Positions 1 through 11,882 of a DNA stretch of 64,000 nt are shown here, in pieces; position 1 is the stretch's first letter; every line of letters begins with the position of its first letter. The position numbers were made by a program, and so were the translations under genes. This DNA is from Hydra vulgaris (Eukaryota > Cnidaria > Hydrozoa > Anthoathecata > Hydridae), in the NCBI RefSeq assembly GCF_038396675.1, contig NC_088928.1, forward strand, positions 58,811,501 through 58,875,500. Reading direction: 5' to 3'. The notes beneath the pieces are model-generated. The model searched no databases. It was not told where the DNA came from and saw only the letters and a list, made by a program, of their open reading frames with translations.

Positions 1-609
1 AAAATACCTGTCTCAAATGACGTTTCTAAATAATTATTAATAAAAATATTATCGATTGCAGTTGCAGAGCTTTTTGTTACCCTAGTTGGTTTATCAGAAC
101 GTTCAAATTTATGTCACCAGCAATATACAAACTTTTTTTTTCTTTACTTGTTTTTAGGACCGTATTTTTATTAAATTCTTCAAAACATTTAATTTTACCA
201 CTCGGCGGTCGGTATACGCACCCAATTACAATGTTTTTGTTTTTGTCACAAATTATTTCAATGAATAGACTTTCATAATTAAGATTTGATGAGCATAATT
301 TATTTTTCATTTGGTATGAATATAACTCTAAAACATATTTACCAAAGTTCATCCGTTTTTATTACTTCCTCGCGGTTGACTAATTAGCTTATAATTAGGT
401 AATTCGTAATTAGAATTAGAATCAAGTGTATTTTCATGCCAAGTCTCTGTAAAGGATATGACATCAAAGGTGTAATTTATAATATTTAAAAATTCTTTAA
501 ACTTGTCAAAGTTTTGATTTATGCTCCTAATATTTACATGTAATATAGAAAATGAATTTATTTCTTTTTCCCCTTTAAATTCATAAGGATCAAAATACGG
601 TGTTTTCAT
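1..609 (-). pseudogene. LINE ORF2, endonuclease domain (broken, runs off window)
   Basis: An apurinic-type endonuclease domain of a non-LTR retrotransposon is read from 609 toward 1. The N-terminal piece (349-609) has the motif HVNIRSI, then DVISFTETW, and the next piece (77-352) has GCVYRPPSG and a GDIN motif, all characteristic of LINE endonucleases. The two pieces overlap in different frames and a further shift follows GDIN, after which SATAIDNIF-like residues continue to base 1. At least two frameshifts make it nonfunctional. It lies directly downstream of an ORF1 (780-2461) on the same strand, so both belong to one element. The reverse transcriptase would lie outside the window. Confidence 0.85.
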
Positions 610-929
610 TAAATTCCTTTGAATTTCTTAAAAAATATTTGTGTTATTTAATAATTGTCTTCAAAAGGGTCAAATTTTATATTTTCAAGACCTTGTTCAA
701 AAGCATTATTCGAATCCATTTTTAAATATAGTAAATATGAAAGAATTTAACTATTAATATATTAATAAATAAACTATTCACCTTGAAATATTAAATTTTC
801 TGTTCTTTCAGAGTTTTTTTGTTGAAATTCATGGACAATTAGTTTATTATACACAACTTTAGCACAATAACCATTTTTTCTATGAATTTTCGCCATAGCG
901 AATAACTCTTTTCGAACTTTTCTAGTTGT

Positions 930-1850
930 AGGGGAGACCGGGGCTAGTTGGCCGCAGGGGTAAGTTGAAGAAACTGCGTTTATCTTTAGAGCCTTTCATC
1001 AGAAAATGACAAAAATTACTCAGAAACTTCCTAATTGACCATTTCATCATTCACTGTAGTATTGTCAGGATTCGCGGGAGATATTGAGATTTATGCGTTT
1101 TTTGGACAAAAACGTAACTTTTAGAACATCGCTTCCTTTTTACTTTACAAAGAAAATATTTAGTCGTATGAAAAAAAAATTATTGTAAAAGTTCCAGTCA
1201 CAATTGGTTTACTATATCCAGTCAGACTTTTGTTTCAAAGCCGCCGTTTTTCAGGATCTATAGACTGTTTATTAAAAAAAAAGCTTTCGGGGTAAGTTGA
1301 CAAATTTTTCACGGGGTAAGTTGGCTCATAGCATTTACTATGGAAAAAAATATTTATTTTTATAAAATTATTATTTTTTTGTTTTTTTTATTTTTAACAA
1401 TATTGAAAATATTTATTCTTACAAAAAAATTCAAAAAATTTTTTTTTTAGTTTTTTTTTTCCACAGATAAAAGGTGGGCTACTGTTTGGCTTTTATACGG
1501 AATAATATTTGGTACCAGCTAAAAGTAATATTCAATTTTGAGATAAAATTGTTGAAAAAATTAATTTAAAAAGAATTTCTATTAATTTTGCACTTAATAG
1601 TGCATTAATAATCATTTTTATAGTTTGCGCTAACTTACCCCGTGGTGGGGTAAGTTAGCGCAAATTTTTTTTTTTTTTTGAGGGGTCGAAAAGGCCCCAA
1701 GTAGTTTTTTTTGTAAATGAATACAAATTTTATAAGATACCCTAATCCATACTCTTTAAGACTACACTTTAATATTTTTTAAAAAATGTACTGTTAGGGC
1801 TACAGAGCTCATAGAGTAAAAACCGAGCCAACTAGCCCCGGTCTCCCCTA
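930..1850. mobile_element. TIR element inserted in LINE ORF1, TA target site
   Basis: The left end (GGGGAGACCGGGGCTAGTTGG from 931) is the exact reverse complement of the right end (to about 1848). TA dinucleotides flank both ends (929-930 and 1849-1850). Deleting the element plus one TA restores the ORF1 reading frame, which independently supports a 2-bp TA duplication. The interior has no coding capacity but repeats the motif GGGGTAAGTTG several times in both orientations. It is non-autonomous. TA targets fit Tc1/mariner or other TA-inserting families; the superfamily is not determined. Confidence 0.75.
1624..1664. repeat. 18-bp perfect inverted repeat, 5-nt loop
   Basis: TTTGCGCTAACTTACCCC at 1624-1641 is perfectly complementary to 1647-1664, with GTGGT between. 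It is built from the same GGTAAGTT unit found at the element's ends and elsewhere inside it, so it may be a protein-binding subterminal repeat. Confidence 0.7.
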
Positions 1851-2480
1851 CTACAATAATCTTCATTAATAAAAATATTGGTACCTTTTAGCTTTGATGC
1901 GTTATCAGTGATCGTTTTTTTGTCCTCGTAGTCATACAGTTTCATAACAATTGTTCGTTCGCGATTCTCGTTCAAAACTCCCACTCTATGCGCTCGTTCT
2001 ATTTTGATTTCTCTTTTGGTATTAAGATTTTCAGCAAATAATTTCCTTACTTTTTCTTTGGTTTTTTCCCAATCTTTTTAATCTCCACTCTCAGGCAAAC
2101 CATCAATACGCAAATTATTTCTTCGATTTCAATCCTCTGCATCTACAGATTTTAGTTTTAGGTCGTTGTTGTCTGTTGAAATTTTTCCCTGTATTATCTT
2201 TACGCTGGATAGCTCTTCTTTAACTTTACTAATTTTTTCATTTACACTTTTAACCTTATCGTCGCAGGCATCTCCAACGAATGTCAAGCCAGCTTTGATA
2301 TCGTCAAGATCCTTTCTTACTTCTTGAATGCTTTTTTGAACTAAATCAAACTTTATATTAATCATTTTAACTGTTTCTGTAAAGAACGACAATATCGTCT
2401 CTTTTTGTAAGTTCAGTAGATCTCTCACCATTACCCTTGAAACAACATCAGCATTGCTCATTTTAATTTAATTTTGTTAA

Positions 2481-2966
2481 AAAAAGTGAATTATATTACT
2501 ATGCATCTCATAGGCTCAAATATTTCTAGCATCTATTTAAAAACAAACTTATGTATGAGTTAATATGATAAGAATGTCGTTAAATTTTAAAGGTTAAGTA
2601 AAATGCTGTAATTGCGTTATAAATAAATAAAATAAAAAAAGAATGAAACGTAATAGCCATTGTTTTTATGGACTATTAAGGATTGTGTACGACTTTTGGT
2701 CCCAAAAAAAAAAAAAATTCAGGCAAGGCTTCTAAATTACAAGCGCAATGACATTTATGCTGTCTAGATAATATCATCACTCGACAAAGGAAAAAATGCA
2801 ACCAAAAACAAGTTTACCGCATTTTATTGCAAGAACTACATATATTAACATATTTTTTCCTAAAAAACATAGAAATAAGAAAAAAAACACACTCGTGATA
2901 AATAATCTACATTTACTTTTTAAATTGAAGATATATATATATATAAGATGTATTTGAACATATTTT
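2481..2966. other. AT-rich stretch between LINE and TMEM272-like gene
   Basis: No coding or RNA gene is visible. It should contain the LINE 5' untranslated region and the region beyond the 3' end of the TMEM272-like gene. A short A-run near 2705 and a short AT microsatellite near 2934-2945 are the only structures seen. Confidence 0.5.
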
Positions 2967-2972
2967 TTTATT
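2967..2972 (-). promoter_or_regulatory. Candidate polyadenylation signal AATAAA
   Basis: On the minus strand AATAAA lies about 60 nt downstream of the stop codon of the TMEM272-like gene. In such AT-rich DNA the motif also occurs by chance. Confidence 0.35.
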
Positions 2973-3031
2973 TACCTTTTAAATGTAAATAAAAAAGTTT
3001 TACTATAAAATTTTAAAAATAAACACCTCAG

Positions 3032-3869
<838 letters not shown>

Positions 3870-4326
3870 CTAAAACAATAGCAATGGCAAAACAACAGAC
3901 AAATAAGAAAACAAAAGAAAAATAACAAAAAAAGACAGAAAAAAACAAAATACAAGAAAATTTATAACAACACTCAAAAGATTGTCAAAACAAAAACAAA
4001 AAGTTTGACATAAAAGCTCACAGCAATAACCAGTGGCACCAAGTGCTTTCTCCATACATAACAGAATACGGGATAATAAACCTTAAATGGAAAAAACAAA
4101 ATTATATATACATATATAAATATTTTATAGTTTAAAAAAACTACATAAAAAAAAACAAAATAAAACTAATTCACTCTTAACACAAAACACATTTTTACTC
4201 TCGTTTTAACTGTAACTACTTTTACACAAAAACATTCTCATAGGTTCTCACCCGTTATTATTTTCAGACTTACCCCTATTTTCGTTTGTTAGTGCAACAT
4301 CCTAAAATACAAGTTGTAAAAAAATA

Positions 4327-4463
4327 AACTTTTTCGGTTATGCAAAATATTTATATATTACATAGTTATATAGTTAATATGCTCATATGCTCATATGCTT
4401 ACATAGTTAATATGCTCATATGCTCATATGCTTACATAGTTATACAGTTAATATGCTCATTTA
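4327..4463. repeat. Short tandem repeat with TATGCTCATATGC units
   Basis: Imperfect units combining CATAGTTAATATGCTCATATG and CTTACATAGTTA alternate several times. No gene is seen between 3986 and 4600 apart from this. Confidence 0.6.
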
Positions 4464-4608
4464 CTCGTTTCCCAAAAAAGTTAATATATTTAATATATTC
4501 ATTTAGGTAATAAACTTAATTATTTACTTCTGAAAAAACAACCTATTTTTATTCTAAGACATGAATACTGTTTCTTAAGTCCTGTATTCTTGTTTTAATA
4601 ATTATTTT

Positions 4609-4792
4609 ATTCTGTCTAAATAGTTATATTCCATAATCCTGTATCCATATCTTCATAATTTTATAATTATGCTATTTAGCAAATTAAAGAAAAGATTTTT
4701 ATTCTGTCTAAATAATTATATTCTATAATCCTGTATCCATATCTTCATAAATTTATAATTATGCTATTTAACAAATTAAAGAAAAGACATAA
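4609..4792. repeat. 92-bp tandem duplication
   Basis: ATTCTGTCTAAATA at 4609 recurs at 4701, and the two copies of 92 bp align throughout with few differences, ending AAATTAAAGAAAAGA. Confidence 0.85.
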
Positions 4793-4974
4793 AGTATTAC
4801 CACACTAAATTTAGGGAAATGTTAACGCAACCTAATTCACAAAAATATTTGCAGCTTTTATGTACACTGCTTAAGTAAAAGCAACACTTTAAAAATAACT
4901 CAACCATGCCCAGCAAACATTGTTTTAGTGGATTTGCTGTGGGCCTTTATAAGTTTTTTTTAGCAGTTCATAGG

Positions 4975-5128
4975 AGTTTTGCTCATAGATTACTTAGTGG
5001 ACCATTATTGGCAGCCGCTATAAATGGCAAGCCGATAACTTTCCGTCATGTTAGTAGTGGCTAGTCATCGGTTGTCTACTTTTGGCGGCTGCCACTAATG
5101 GTCTACTAAGTAACTAATGAGCAAAACT
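4975..5128. mobile_element. Short inverted-repeat element (MITE-like)
   Basis: AGTTTTGCTCAT at 4975 begins an arm that is matched in reverse complement by the sequence ending at 5128; the arms (about 55 bp) share TTACTTAGT-GACCATTA-TGGCAGCCGC with few mismatches. The middle is GC-richer than the surroundings. No clear target duplication. Confidence 0.55.
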
Positions 5129-5900
5129 AAAGTGGTCCGCCTGAAATGCCTATATTATCAGTTTCTCTGCACCTGAATTGTGCATCTTTTAAATTAAAAA
5201 AATTTTCTTTTTTTATTTTGACTTTAATATATAACAGCCTGAATATACATAAAATATACTCTAGATATTTTTTTAATAACATCAAGAATAATATAATAAA
5301 TTCCAGGTCCGTACAATAAACGGGACTGAAAACAATGTAGTTTATAATGTTATTAAATATAGGAAGGAAGGCATTTCAGAAAATGGAGCATTTGGAAAAA
5401 AATTTAAGCATTTAAAAAAAAAAAAAATGAAAGTAAGGGGGGGGGGGGATGGAGGAAGTTATTTCCTTTATACGGACATGAATTCAATGCATAATATTCC
5501 AGATAATAATATATTTGGTAATATTTATCTAGTGTAAGACTACGTTAGTCAAAAATGTGTTCGTTTTAACAACATAAAATTTTTATCGTGAAAACAAACA
5601 ACTTTGTTTTCACAATAAAAGGTCTATATTTTTTTAACTTAAGTATATTCCTCAAAACAAAGAGTTTTGAGGACTTAACTTAAAAAAAAATCTTAAATTT
5701 TATAACTTTTCTTGGTCAATAAATTTTTTTTATTTCAATAAATATTTTTTATTGACATCCACCTATGTATTACTGTTATTATTTGTTTCAAGAGTTTGTC
5801 ATAATCGTTTCCGTGGTTTGATATTTAGACATTTTTTAGCAGTAGTCAAATTTAACAGCAGTTTTAAGTAACAAAAATCTTCAAAAGAGTAACAGAAAAG
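5129..5900. other. AT-rich stretch with no gene
   Basis: Holds an A-run followed by a G12 tract near 5437-5449 and simple AT-rich sequence. Nothing recognisable. Confidence 0.5.
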
Positions 5901-6648
5901 TAGGGGTGTATCGGAAAAGTAACAGAAGAGTAGGGACCGGAATGGAAATTTTGAATTCCGATCGGAACTGGATTTGCCGGATTTTTCACTAAAATTAAAC
6001 ATGATTATATTTATGTTATTACTTACCTTCAAGATTGAAAGTGCACATCAGCATCGTGGCTATATAGTATATATTTATAACATATATATAACCTATTTCA
6101 TTAATTTGATCTTTGTTTCATTTAAACCTAATTTGTTATTTTTATTTGTTTCCTGCATAATACTTATATCTAAAATTATTTTCTTGTTTTCTATTTTTCC
6201 AGTTAGATTAAAATTGAAATATTTACAGTGTGTGGCATTTTAACTATTTAAAATTTAAGTAACATTTAAAATGAGAGTATTCTCAGAGGCAGGTAAGGTT
6301 TTGATAAAAAAAAGAGCTAGTTTGTTGCCCGAAACTGGATAGCAACTCTTTTTGCACCACAATATTTCTAAATTTCTAGAAATCCTTACATAATTGATTA
6401 CTGCAAATAAAATTACATTGCGTTTGTTAAGAAATTTGCATTTTTTAGCAGGGTTTATCTATAGTTCTTCATTGCTCTGCAGGACAATAATTTTTTTGAT
6501 TTAATTAACACAGCCTGTCATATGTCTTAAAAAAAAAGGTAAAAAATAAATTTTAGCATTCCGTCCTGAAATATTGTAATTCCGGCCGGAACCGGAATAC
6601 CCTAAAAGTCACAAATTTCGGCTGGAACGGAATTGCGGTATATCCCTA
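5901..6648. mobile_element. hAT-like non-autonomous element with TAGGG termini
   Basis: The left end TAGGGGTGTATCGG is matched in reverse by the right end ...TATATCCCTA. Subterminal sequences share GGAATTCCG/CCGGAAC motifs, typical of hAT ends with TAGGG termini. The interior is AT-rich without a transposase. The 8-bp flanks (CAGAAAAG and CAAAAGAA) match only partly, so a target duplication is doubtful. The left end also contains a partial repeat of itself (TAGGGACCGG at 5931). Confidence 0.5.
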
Positions 6649-7105
6649 CAAAAGAATGAAAAAAGAAAAAATAACTAACTAATAAATCAAGCAAAAATGA
6701 AAACAACCAATAGAAAAAAAAAAGCACAATACTAAGAAAGAAAATAGTTAAAGAATGAAAAGAAAAAGAAACAAAAATAAAATGTAATGCGTACAAGTGT
6801 CAATTAAGTAAAAATTTATTGCTGCATTCTTGTTTCAAAGTGTAACAGTTAAGGAAAAAATTGATTTAGCTTATCTTTAGAATGCTGTACCAAAATAAAA
6901 GTATGTCAAGTTTTGCGACAAATAGCCGTTTTATTTTTAAGTTATCAATCTTTTGTTTTGGTTTCTAATATATTGAAAATTCACATAAATTTAGAATAAT
7001 AGCCATAAATACTTTAATGAAACAATTATTATATGATAATACTATTAAAAATACTATTTTTTATATTGAGCATAGTTTTATATTTTATTTATTCTCAGAG
7101 GAAAG
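6649..7105. other. AT-rich stretch with no gene
   Basis: A-rich sequence directly after the hAT-like element. The frames here are low-complexity Phe/Lys runs. Confidence 0.5.
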
Positions 7106-7405
7106 GGTGACAGGATTAGTGTCGAAAAATGAACTTCAGAATAGGGTCAAAAGTATTAAAAAAGTCTAATGTCGCAAAAATAAGTAATAGTGTCGCAAAT
7201 GAATTTAATGAATAGTGTCAAAATAAAAGGCATAGTGTCGCAAATAGTAAAAACGGAATAGTGTCGCGATTAGTTAATTTCAGTAATTAACACTATTCAT
7301 TAAATTAATTTGCGACAATATTCCTTTTTTTTTTTGCGACATTAGGCCTTTTTAATACATTCAACACTATTCTGAAGTTCATTTTTCGACACTAATCCTG
7401 TCACC
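7106..7405. mobile_element. 300-bp fold-back MITE with repeated AGTGTCGC motif
   Basis: The whole element is an imperfect palindrome: GGTGACAGGATTAGTGTCG at 7106 is the reverse complement of the end at 7405, and the match continues through GAACTTCAGAATAG and almost to the centre. Inside, units with the core TAGTGTCGCAAA recur about every 15-35 bp. No coding capacity. Confidence 0.75.
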
Positions 7406-7845
7406 AAAAAGATTGCTACCAAACCCCAAACCCTCAGTCGATATAGCGGTATAAGATAGTTGGTGTATGTACTGAAGCTTCCGACTGAAACTGAAAAGCA
7501 CCCATGAAAAAACAGCATGTCGCATTTAAAATATTTTTATAAAAAAAAAATTTGGAAAAAAAAGTTATAGTTTGACTAAATAATAAATTTACACAAAGTT
7601 TAATTTAAAATAAATTTTTATAAATTCTATATAAAGTATTTTACTTTCTTTGCTATATATAAAGACTTTTATAAATAATCAGTATATACTTTCTCAAAAC
7701 TTTTTAAATGTGACAACCCCGGTTTTTCCCATCCGGTCTTATTTTTTATTTTTTATTTTCACTATTTTTATTTTGGCCGATCAAAATACAAAAACAAGAG
7801 AAGAGACCTTCGAATGATTCAACAAGGTTAATAGGAAACTGCTGT
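7406..7845. other. AT-rich stretch with no gene
   Basis: Nothing recognised. Confidence 0.5.
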
Positions 7846-8650
7846 CTAGCAACTTTTTTTTTTACAAGATCAGAAGCTAATGGACATATTTAGAATTAGA
7901 TGGCCTTGAAACAGCTATAATGACCATATCAGGGGGTGATATGCAAGAAAGATTCAAAAAACTAATAAGCAATTGCAATCAGTTGAGATTGATTTAGATA
8001 CAGTTCTAAGTGTATACAAACTGTTAATTCGATATGTATTAGATTTTAGGAATTTGTTTGTTATCTATCAAAAGAGAGCAATTAATAAACCGGTACACAA
8101 AACTTATCAAAAAATACGCAAAAGAAAAAGAAAATTAACTGCAGATGAAAAATAGAAGAATAAATAAATTTTAAAGTTCAAGACTCTTTAAGGAATAATA
8201 CATATTATGCTATTATTGATAAACTATATTCTGAACTAGAAAGAAGAAAACTGTGCAATTATGAAGCCGTTAAAAAAACTTATTTTTTTGTTTTAAATAA
8301 TAAAACTCACCATCAGAAGTTTACAAAAAATCAAAAATACTTCAAAATATAAAAATTATCTTTCGTCTTCATTTGCTAACGAGTGTATAAAGTTCAGAAG
8401 TTAACGAGTTGAACTAAAACACCTAAAACTGTAACAGATATTTATAAAATGATCAGAACTGATGAAAACTTCAGGAACTGATAAACTTCAAGAACTGTTT
8501 CCTAAAGTAGATTTAGCATTAATGATATATCTCTGCTGCCAATGTGCAATTGTTGAGCCGAGAGATTACTTTAACCATTAAAGAGGTTTAAATGTTATTT
8601 GAGATTAGGAATGACTGGTGATTGGCTTAATAGGTTAGAAATTCTATTAA
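7846..8650 (+). pseudogene. hAT transposase relic
   Basis: Fragments in different frames resemble hAT transposases: RNNTYYAIIDKLYSELERR near 8190-8250, which fits the central region before the C-terminal part, then FPKVDLALMIYL near 8500-8535 and LRLGMTGDWLNRLEILL near 8600-8650, which fits the hAT dimerisation domain (usual form LRSTM---RLN-LAIL). A 60-residue open piece at 7973-8155 precedes them. Many stops and shifts; catalytic residues cannot be assigned. Confidence 0.5.
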
Positions 8651-9786
8651 ATCTGCACTTACCATACATATGAACTTTAATAGCATTATAAATAAAAAAT
8701 AGCATTATAAATACATTTGCCAAACAAAACTCACGTAGAAAATTATATATATTTTTTAATTTTAGGTGATTAATTAAACTTAGTATATATGTTTGTATTA
8801 CAAATATTTTTGTTTTTTAATAATTGGCCCATATCAAAGTTGACAGTTATTCTTAAAAGAGAGCGCTTAAAGTAATAATGCCCCAGGGCGCCTAAGATAT
8901 AAATACGTTTCTGCTATAATGGCTCTGGAATCAATAGATCCAACTCTACCAAAGAATAATTAAATACCGGGAGACCAACAGGGCCCAGAATACCTAACAT
9001 GTCGCGAGACCAATTATTACTTAAACCGGCTCTTTGTAACATAACTAACTTTGTAATGAAGAGTATAATTATGTTTGTTAAAAGAATATTTAATTTTTCA
9101 ATGTTTAAGTAATTTATAACTTTTAAAAGGCATATAACAAATAGCAAATGAAAAATGTACAAAAAGCAAATGATATTCTTTTAGTTATAACAAAAAAGTA
9201 AAAAAAAATTTTTGGAATAAGATGAGTTCTTAGGATCCTTCTCTAACACAAAAATTTAGATGGGTCTGACACAAAAATTTGAATGGATAATAGTGAAATT
9301 TTTTTTTTTCAAAACAATGTCAACCGTGTACTCAAAAAATGCAGAACTTTATACTTATTTTGAAAATATTTTTTATTTTCTATCAAAATTAAAACTGTAA
9401 AAAATATTTTTATTTTTTCATTAAAAACCCTTGTTTTCTATATAATTTGCAAAAAAGTAAGTAATATTTTAAAAACTAGAATTTTATTCTGCGTCTTTTG
9501 AATACCAGGTTGACATAGTTTAGAAAGAAATTTTTTTATTAGGATGTATTTGTATTTGAATTATTTAATTTTTTTCCTAAAAGAATCTCAAGAACTCATT
9601 AAAAGAAAGAAAAAGAAAAAGTAAAGTTATTTTTTTTACTAAAAGACTCGAACACGTTGTTTTTTCCCTAAAAGACTTGATTCGAAACACAGACAAACCT
9701 AATTTCACAAATTTTTCAAATCTTTTTGAGCATTTTTTAATTACAAAATGTTATTTTATTGATGGCAACAGATACATGTGGTAAAG
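8651..9786. other. AT-rich stretch with no gene
   Basis: A somewhat GC-richer patch at about 8880-9015 has no recognised function. The rest is low-complexity sequence. Confidence 0.5.
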
Positions 9787-11882
9787 CCACACACCTATCC
9801 AAAAACGGTCCCAACCTCAATTTTGAGGACTAAAAAAACGACCGATGGAGCATTAATCTACAAAGTCTTAGGTATCACCAGATGTAAAAATTAAAATCTA
9901 ATCTCTATATCCAAAGGAGAAAAATACATTTAAAGTTTTATAGCACTTTGCGCTATTGATCGCACTTTGAGCCTCGTTGTAAATATATTTATTTATTTTT
10001 TTCACTTTTGGGTTATGGAGTTTTTAAAACATATCAAAAACTCTTTACATGTATGTGTTGGCTATAACCTGACAAAAGATTAGCTCTTTAACACTTGTGG
10101 TTTGTGTACAGGAACCTAAAGAATAGGGTATGGCATTAAAAGCCTTTTTAAAAAGAGACAACGGATGCTTTACGTTTTTATTTTAACCTTATTATCGACT
10201 ATGGAAGTTTCAAAATTTAATAGAATGAAGCCTTGGCATGTATCTTTCAGGCAAAAAAAATAGAAGCAAGATATCTTTTATCTGTGCAAAGATATAGCTC
10301 TTAAAGTAGGAATCTCGCCTTTGAAAAAACGGCCAAAATATAGCAGCATTTTGTGGTTTTTATGCTTTTTAAAGATTCAAAGTTACATCAAATAATTAAT
10401 TTAGTAACAATATCATGTGACTAGTGGATATGGGATTCTATAGTTGTTAGACTTCACATTTGAGTGTACTTTGTCTGCAAAAAGAGCGCTTTTTTTGTCC
10501 AAGTTTGTATAAAATATGGGGCAGAAAACACATAGTTAGAGGCATTTTTTCTAATTGTTCTGAATTTAAAACACATAAAAACCTCTTTATATTTTAGTTG
10601 TTAAACCTACAGGTTTGTGTTGTTGTTTTTGTTTAAAATGATTGACCAAATATTGGAAATACACTCAATAATAACAACTTTTTTAAATTTAAATAAGAAA
10701 TATATCTTTACTGAAATGGATTTTAAAAAGATAATAAACAAAAGAATATCCCATTTAACCTTAATCTACCATTGAAAAAACACATACATACAGAAATGAA
10801 ATCAATCAATCAAATTTATTAACAGGCTATATAATAAAAACTTTTTTCGATATTGTAAAAATTACTTTAGAATTGTAAATTCAAAATTAATTGGTAATTT
10901 ATAAAATAATTTAAAATTAATGTTAGAATCAAGTTTTTTTTTATATAAATCAAATATGTATAACCTTGTTGTGCTTTTTTTCTTGCATTGAAGTATCTCC
11001 TAAAATCCTTTATTGCTTTGATCAAGTTTTTCTACTATTTAAAAATGTGAAAACAAATGTTTCTTATATTCCGGGAAAAGCCACAACATCAAAGTAATTA
11101 CATTTAAGCAGTTAACAGTCTAAACAACTGAAAAGATTTTTTACCAACACAAGCTTGTACTGAAGTTATTTTTCAAAAATCAGTTGCTTAACCACTGAAA
11201 TGCCATATAAAAGAAAAACTCATCAAGATTGTCGGCAATCTGTATGGTTCTTTTGTTTTTCAAAGTGTGACAGACATATTTCTGTTTTCATCAAGGAAAG
11301 AATACTAGGTATTTTTTCTGGAAATTCCATTGATTTTAAGGATGATCGAGTTGCATTGGGCATATGCAATTCCTGCAGAGCAGTGGTACAAAAGCATGGC
11401 AAAGGAGATAGAAACTTGCCTCTTCCCAAGCTACATGACTTTAAAAAAGTGATAATTAGTCCACAGACAAGAGGATTTGATTCTTATAACTGTTTAATTT
11501 GCCGGGTTGGCCAACTAAAAGGACGTTCTAGAAAGCTCACTTTTTCAACCGATCAAGATTTGAAAGAACCATCAAGTAACTTTGATATACTATGCTCAAA
11601 CTGTCTCAGTATAGTCAAAAGAGGAATAACACATGATTGTTCACAAGCCACCAAGTTTAAAAACTTAAAGAAAATGATAGCAAATGATTCCAGAACTGCT
11701 CAAAAAATTGCGTCCTCTGTAATAACTCAAAAGGTATCCTCTCCACAGGGCACAATTAGGTTGAGCAGAGAAAGTGGTAAAGCTTTAACTATTACTCCAG
11801 ATCCCTCCAGAGCTCAGTACGTATCAAAACGTTTTTTTGGTCCTCAAAATTGAGGTTGGGACTGTTTTTGGATAGGTGTGGC
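9787..11882. mobile_element. 2.1-kb TIR element carrying a cysteine-rich ORF
   Basis: The left end (CCACACACCTATCC, 9787-9840) and right end (11830-11882) are inverted repeats of about 53 bp sharing CAAAAACGGTCCCAACCTC and GAGGAC-AAAAAAACG, with few mismatches and a 2-bp length difference near the tip. The only ORF (11200-11853) ends inside the right TIR. GGTAA occurs in both flanks, but not at a position that gives a clean target duplication. No catalytic core is present, so it is probably non-autonomous. Confidence 0.7.
11200..11853 (+). CDS. Cysteine-rich protein of unknown family, inside TIR element
   Basis: An uninterrupted 217-residue frame. It has paired cysteines: FCFSKC near residues 18-23, GICNSC near 55-60, NCLICR near 98-103, and ILCSNC...GITHDC near 131-149, suggesting two or more zinc-binding modules. 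Basic and Ser/Thr-rich sequence follows, and the last residues are encoded by the element's own right TIR, so the natural C-terminus was probably lost when the element was shortened. The arrangement reminds me of the N-terminal part of multi-copy predicted proteins in cnidarian genomes, but I cannot name a family; a transposon-encoded DNA-binding domain is inference. The start ATG is the first in frame; no promoter is evident. Confidence 0.6.
   Translation: MPYKRKTHQDCRQSVWFFCFSKCDRHISVFIKERILGIFSGNSIDFKDDRVALGICNSCRAVVQKHGKGDRNLPLPKLHDFKKVIISPQTRGFDSYNCLICRVGQLKGRSRKLTFSTDQDLKEPSSNFDILCSNCLSIVKRGITHDCSQATKFKNLKKMIANDSRTAQKIASSVITQKVSSPQGTIRLSRESGKALTITPDPSRAQYVSKRFFGPQN

Larger units (their letters stand above)
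780..2461 (-). pseudogene. LINE ORF1 (L1-like nucleic-acid-binding protein), split by a TIR element
   Basis: The first 110 residues (2461 down to 2129) form a predicted coiled coil with regular charged heptads. After a frame break comes RRNNLRIDGLPES, the signature of the RRM-like part of L1-type ORF1 proteins, then KIERAHRVG, ERTIVMKLYDYEDK and KLKGTNIFINEDY. The C-terminal part resumes beyond the insertion at 930-1850 with VRKELFAMAKIHRKNGYCAK and VVYNKLIVHEF. ORF1 proteins bind element RNA as trimers. Removing the insertion and one TA copy gives a continuous reading frame through INEDYC...TRKVRKE. Frameshifts near 2129 show decay. Confidence 0.8.

Noticed and set aside
3870..4055. 61-residue Phe/Leu-rich minus-strand frame starting MEKALGATG
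   Set aside because: It is out of frame with the TMEM272-like exon and overlaps that exon's pyrimidine tract; probably intronic.
11223..11429. Minus-strand 68-residue frame
   Set aside because: Shadow of the cysteine-rich ORF on the plus strand.
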